From Lachnoclostridium sp. UBA739 (lineage in GTDB: Bacteria; Bacillota_A; Clostridia; Lachnospirales; Lachnospiraceae), in assembly GCA_002297865.1 (NCBI GenBank), contig DBKX01000162.1, positions 337 through 6,116 on the forward strand: a stretch of DNA of 5,780 bases, written 5' to 3'. The position numbers were made by a program, and so were the translations under genes. Shown piece by piece: positions 4,526 to 5,780 of this stretch (positions are counted from its first letter, which is position 1; every line of letters starts with the position of its first letter). The notes beneath the pieces were generated by a model. It was not told the origin of the DNA. It worked only from the letters and a program-made list of their open reading frames with translations, and did not search any database.

Positions 4526-5780
4526 TTATTCTCCTAACTCTCTAAATAGCCTTTCGCCATTTCGATTAATGAATCCATACAGAATAAGATTTGCTACAAT
4601 CAGAAGAATTGTTAATAAACCAAAGAATACTGGTGCGGCAATAACATCCTTTAACACAACCAAAAAGACCGCTGTCAGAATACCAAGTACAATGGCTGGA
4701 ATAATCATCGCTATCAGAACGGATATGCTCTGTTTTACTGCTGCCGTTACATTTACAAAGGTAAAGTTCGGATACTTAAGGTTCAGCACAACACCAAGCA
4801 GTGCCATAAACCCAATCATACACAGTGGCGTTACCAAAGAGTAAATTCGGTATGCAGCACTCATGTCATATTGTACATTCATAACAATTGCCGCCAAAAG
4901 GGTTGTTGGAATACATACAACGCAGTGTGCCAGTGCCTTGGAAAGAAGAATGGTTCTTCCAGACAATGGAAGAGACTTTGGAAGCCATAAGCTCTCTCCT
5001 TCCAAAGAAACTGATGGTGCAGAAATTACATTTAATACATTTATCAGGCACAGAATAACTACAAGCAGTGCAGGAAATACGGATTCCATAGTTCCAGTTC
5101 CAATTACCTGCACAAGCAGATCCTTTTTCACGATCATCAAAATTGATAAAATAATACAAATAATATTTCCAAGAGCGGCATTTATCAGGTACATGGCATC
5201 AGAAAAAATGAGTTTTAATTCCTTCTTTACTAATGCATTCATCGTGGATGTTCTCTTAATAGATAAGCTTTCATACTCCTTAACTGCTAAACGATATGAA
5301 GTATTCACGATCTTTAAAAATGACTTTGACAGTATAACACTTGTAAGTATAAGTGCTGCTGCCGAAACAGCTGCAAAGATGATAAAGGAACTAATTCCTC
5401 CACTGACGCAGCCTTCTCCAAAGCAGTATATTGGATAAAAGAAGGTTTTAATCACAGATTCTACCTCATCAGCATTACCTGTGATTGCCATCAGGCTGTT
5501 ATTAGACACATACACGATAACTGTAAATGCCATCAGGATAATGGCTAAAAGTACTGTCTGAAAAGCATTACGGTGTAAAGTATGTGCTGTTATCTTTGTT
5601 ACCAGATACCCCAGCAGGCAGGATACTGCCAGAGTCAGCCCCCCTAGTAAAATAAGGGATATAATATAAAAAACAATTTCTCTTGCCGCTACTCCCGCTC
5701 CATAACTATTCAATGCAACAATCGCTGGGACTCCAATAATCGCTTCTATTAGATAGCTAAATAAAAGCAGTCCAGTCATT
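4526..5780 (-). CDS. ABC-2-type transporter permease, C-terminal part (5'-truncated by window edge)
   Basis: 417 residues are visible and the frame reaches the right edge. The ATG at 5777-5779 begins in a hydrophobic segment and has no visible ribosome-binding site, so the real start probably lies outside. About ten membrane segments can be read, near residues 2-22, 35-60, 75-92, 127-150, 194-216, 232-252, 281-300, 313-332, 348-375 and 378-402. A soluble basic stretch lies between the fourth and fifth (about 151-190). The SAPSVSLEGESLWLPKSLPL segment (253-272) and LKYPNFTFVNVTAAVKQS (334-351) resemble motifs of large Firmicute ABC permeases of the PF16949 type, which partner with a separate ATPase. 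The substrate is unknown. The ATPase gene would be expected just upstream, beyond the edge. Confidence 0.8.
   Translation of the reverse strand, partial: MTGLLLFSYLIEAIIGVPAIVALNSYGAGVAAREIVFYIISLILLGGLTLAVSCLLGYLVTKITAHTLHRNAFQTVLLAIILMAFTVIVYVSNNSLMAITGNADEVESVIKTFFYPIYCFGEGCVSGGISSFIIFAAVSAAALILTSVILSKSFLKIVNTSYRLAVKEYESLSIKRTSTMNALVKKELKLIFSDAMYLINAALGNIICIILSILMIVKKDLLVQVIGTGTMESVFPALLVVILCLINVLNVISAPSVSLEGESLWLPKSLPLSGRTILLSKALAHCVVCIPTTLLAAIVMNVQYDMSAAYRIYSLVTPLCMIGFMALLGVVLNLKYPNFTFVNVTAAVKQSISVLIAMIIPAIVLGILTAVFLVVLKDVIAAPVFFGLLTILLIVANLILYGFINRNGERLFRELGE

Noticed and set aside
4863..5438. 191-codon plus-strand open frame opposite the permease gene
   Set aside because: It is antisense to a clear polytopic membrane protein, lacks a good ribosome-binding site and shows no domain; a shadow of the permease codons.
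1..5780. tRNA or rRNA genes, CRISPR arrays, insertion-sequence transposases, toxin-antitoxin or defence genes
   Set aside because: No sequence signature of any of these was seen on either strand.

Overview
The window is the promoter-proximal part of a bacterial S10 ribosomal-protein operon, read entirely on the minus strand. It also holds the 3' part of an upstream minus-strand membrane-protein gene. The order (rpsJ, rplC, rplD, rplW, rplB, rpsS, rplV, start of rpsC), strong GGAGG ribosome-binding sites, low G+C and protein sequences point to a Firmicute. A long L22 N-terminus and a PF16949-like ABC permease suggest a clostridial, probably Lachnospiraceae-like, gut anaerobe; that rank is inference.

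Layout from right to left, in the direction of transcription. Positions 5780-4526 encode the C-terminal 417 or more residues of a polytopic ABC-2-type permease, followed by a hairpin plus U-run (4480-4521). Positions 4525-4211 hold no protein gene but are rich in structure. They contain a perfect 14-bp inverted repeat (4434-4484), a plus-strand intrinsic-terminator-like hairpin (4413-4438), and a block of long perfect stems (4265-4403) that may be a plus-strand small RNA or a mobile repeat. At 4182-4210 lies a clear sigma-A promoter, preceded by A-tracts spaced at about one helical turn.

The promoter would give rpsJ a leader of about 280 nt. The leader folds on paper into a coherent set of stems and ends in a small hairpin that displays the rpsJ Shine-Dalgarno sequence in its loop. 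It is a strong candidate for an autoregulatory ribosomal-protein leader. Seven complete ribosomal proteins follow, all full length and intact, with the first nine codons of rpsC at the left edge. Most gaps are short. Two longer ones stand out: 175 nt between rpsJ and rplC, with a possible internal promoter, and 115 nt between rplW and rplB, with a hairpin.

The proteins belong to both ribosomal subunits: S10, S19 and S3 to the 30S; L3, L4, L23, L2 and L22 to the 50S. Co-transcription keeps them in balanced supply. The usual Firmicute neighbour upstream of rpsJ, the str operon with tuf, is absent here, so the S10 cluster appears to rely on its own promoter. The most interesting material is non-coding, in 3897-4522.
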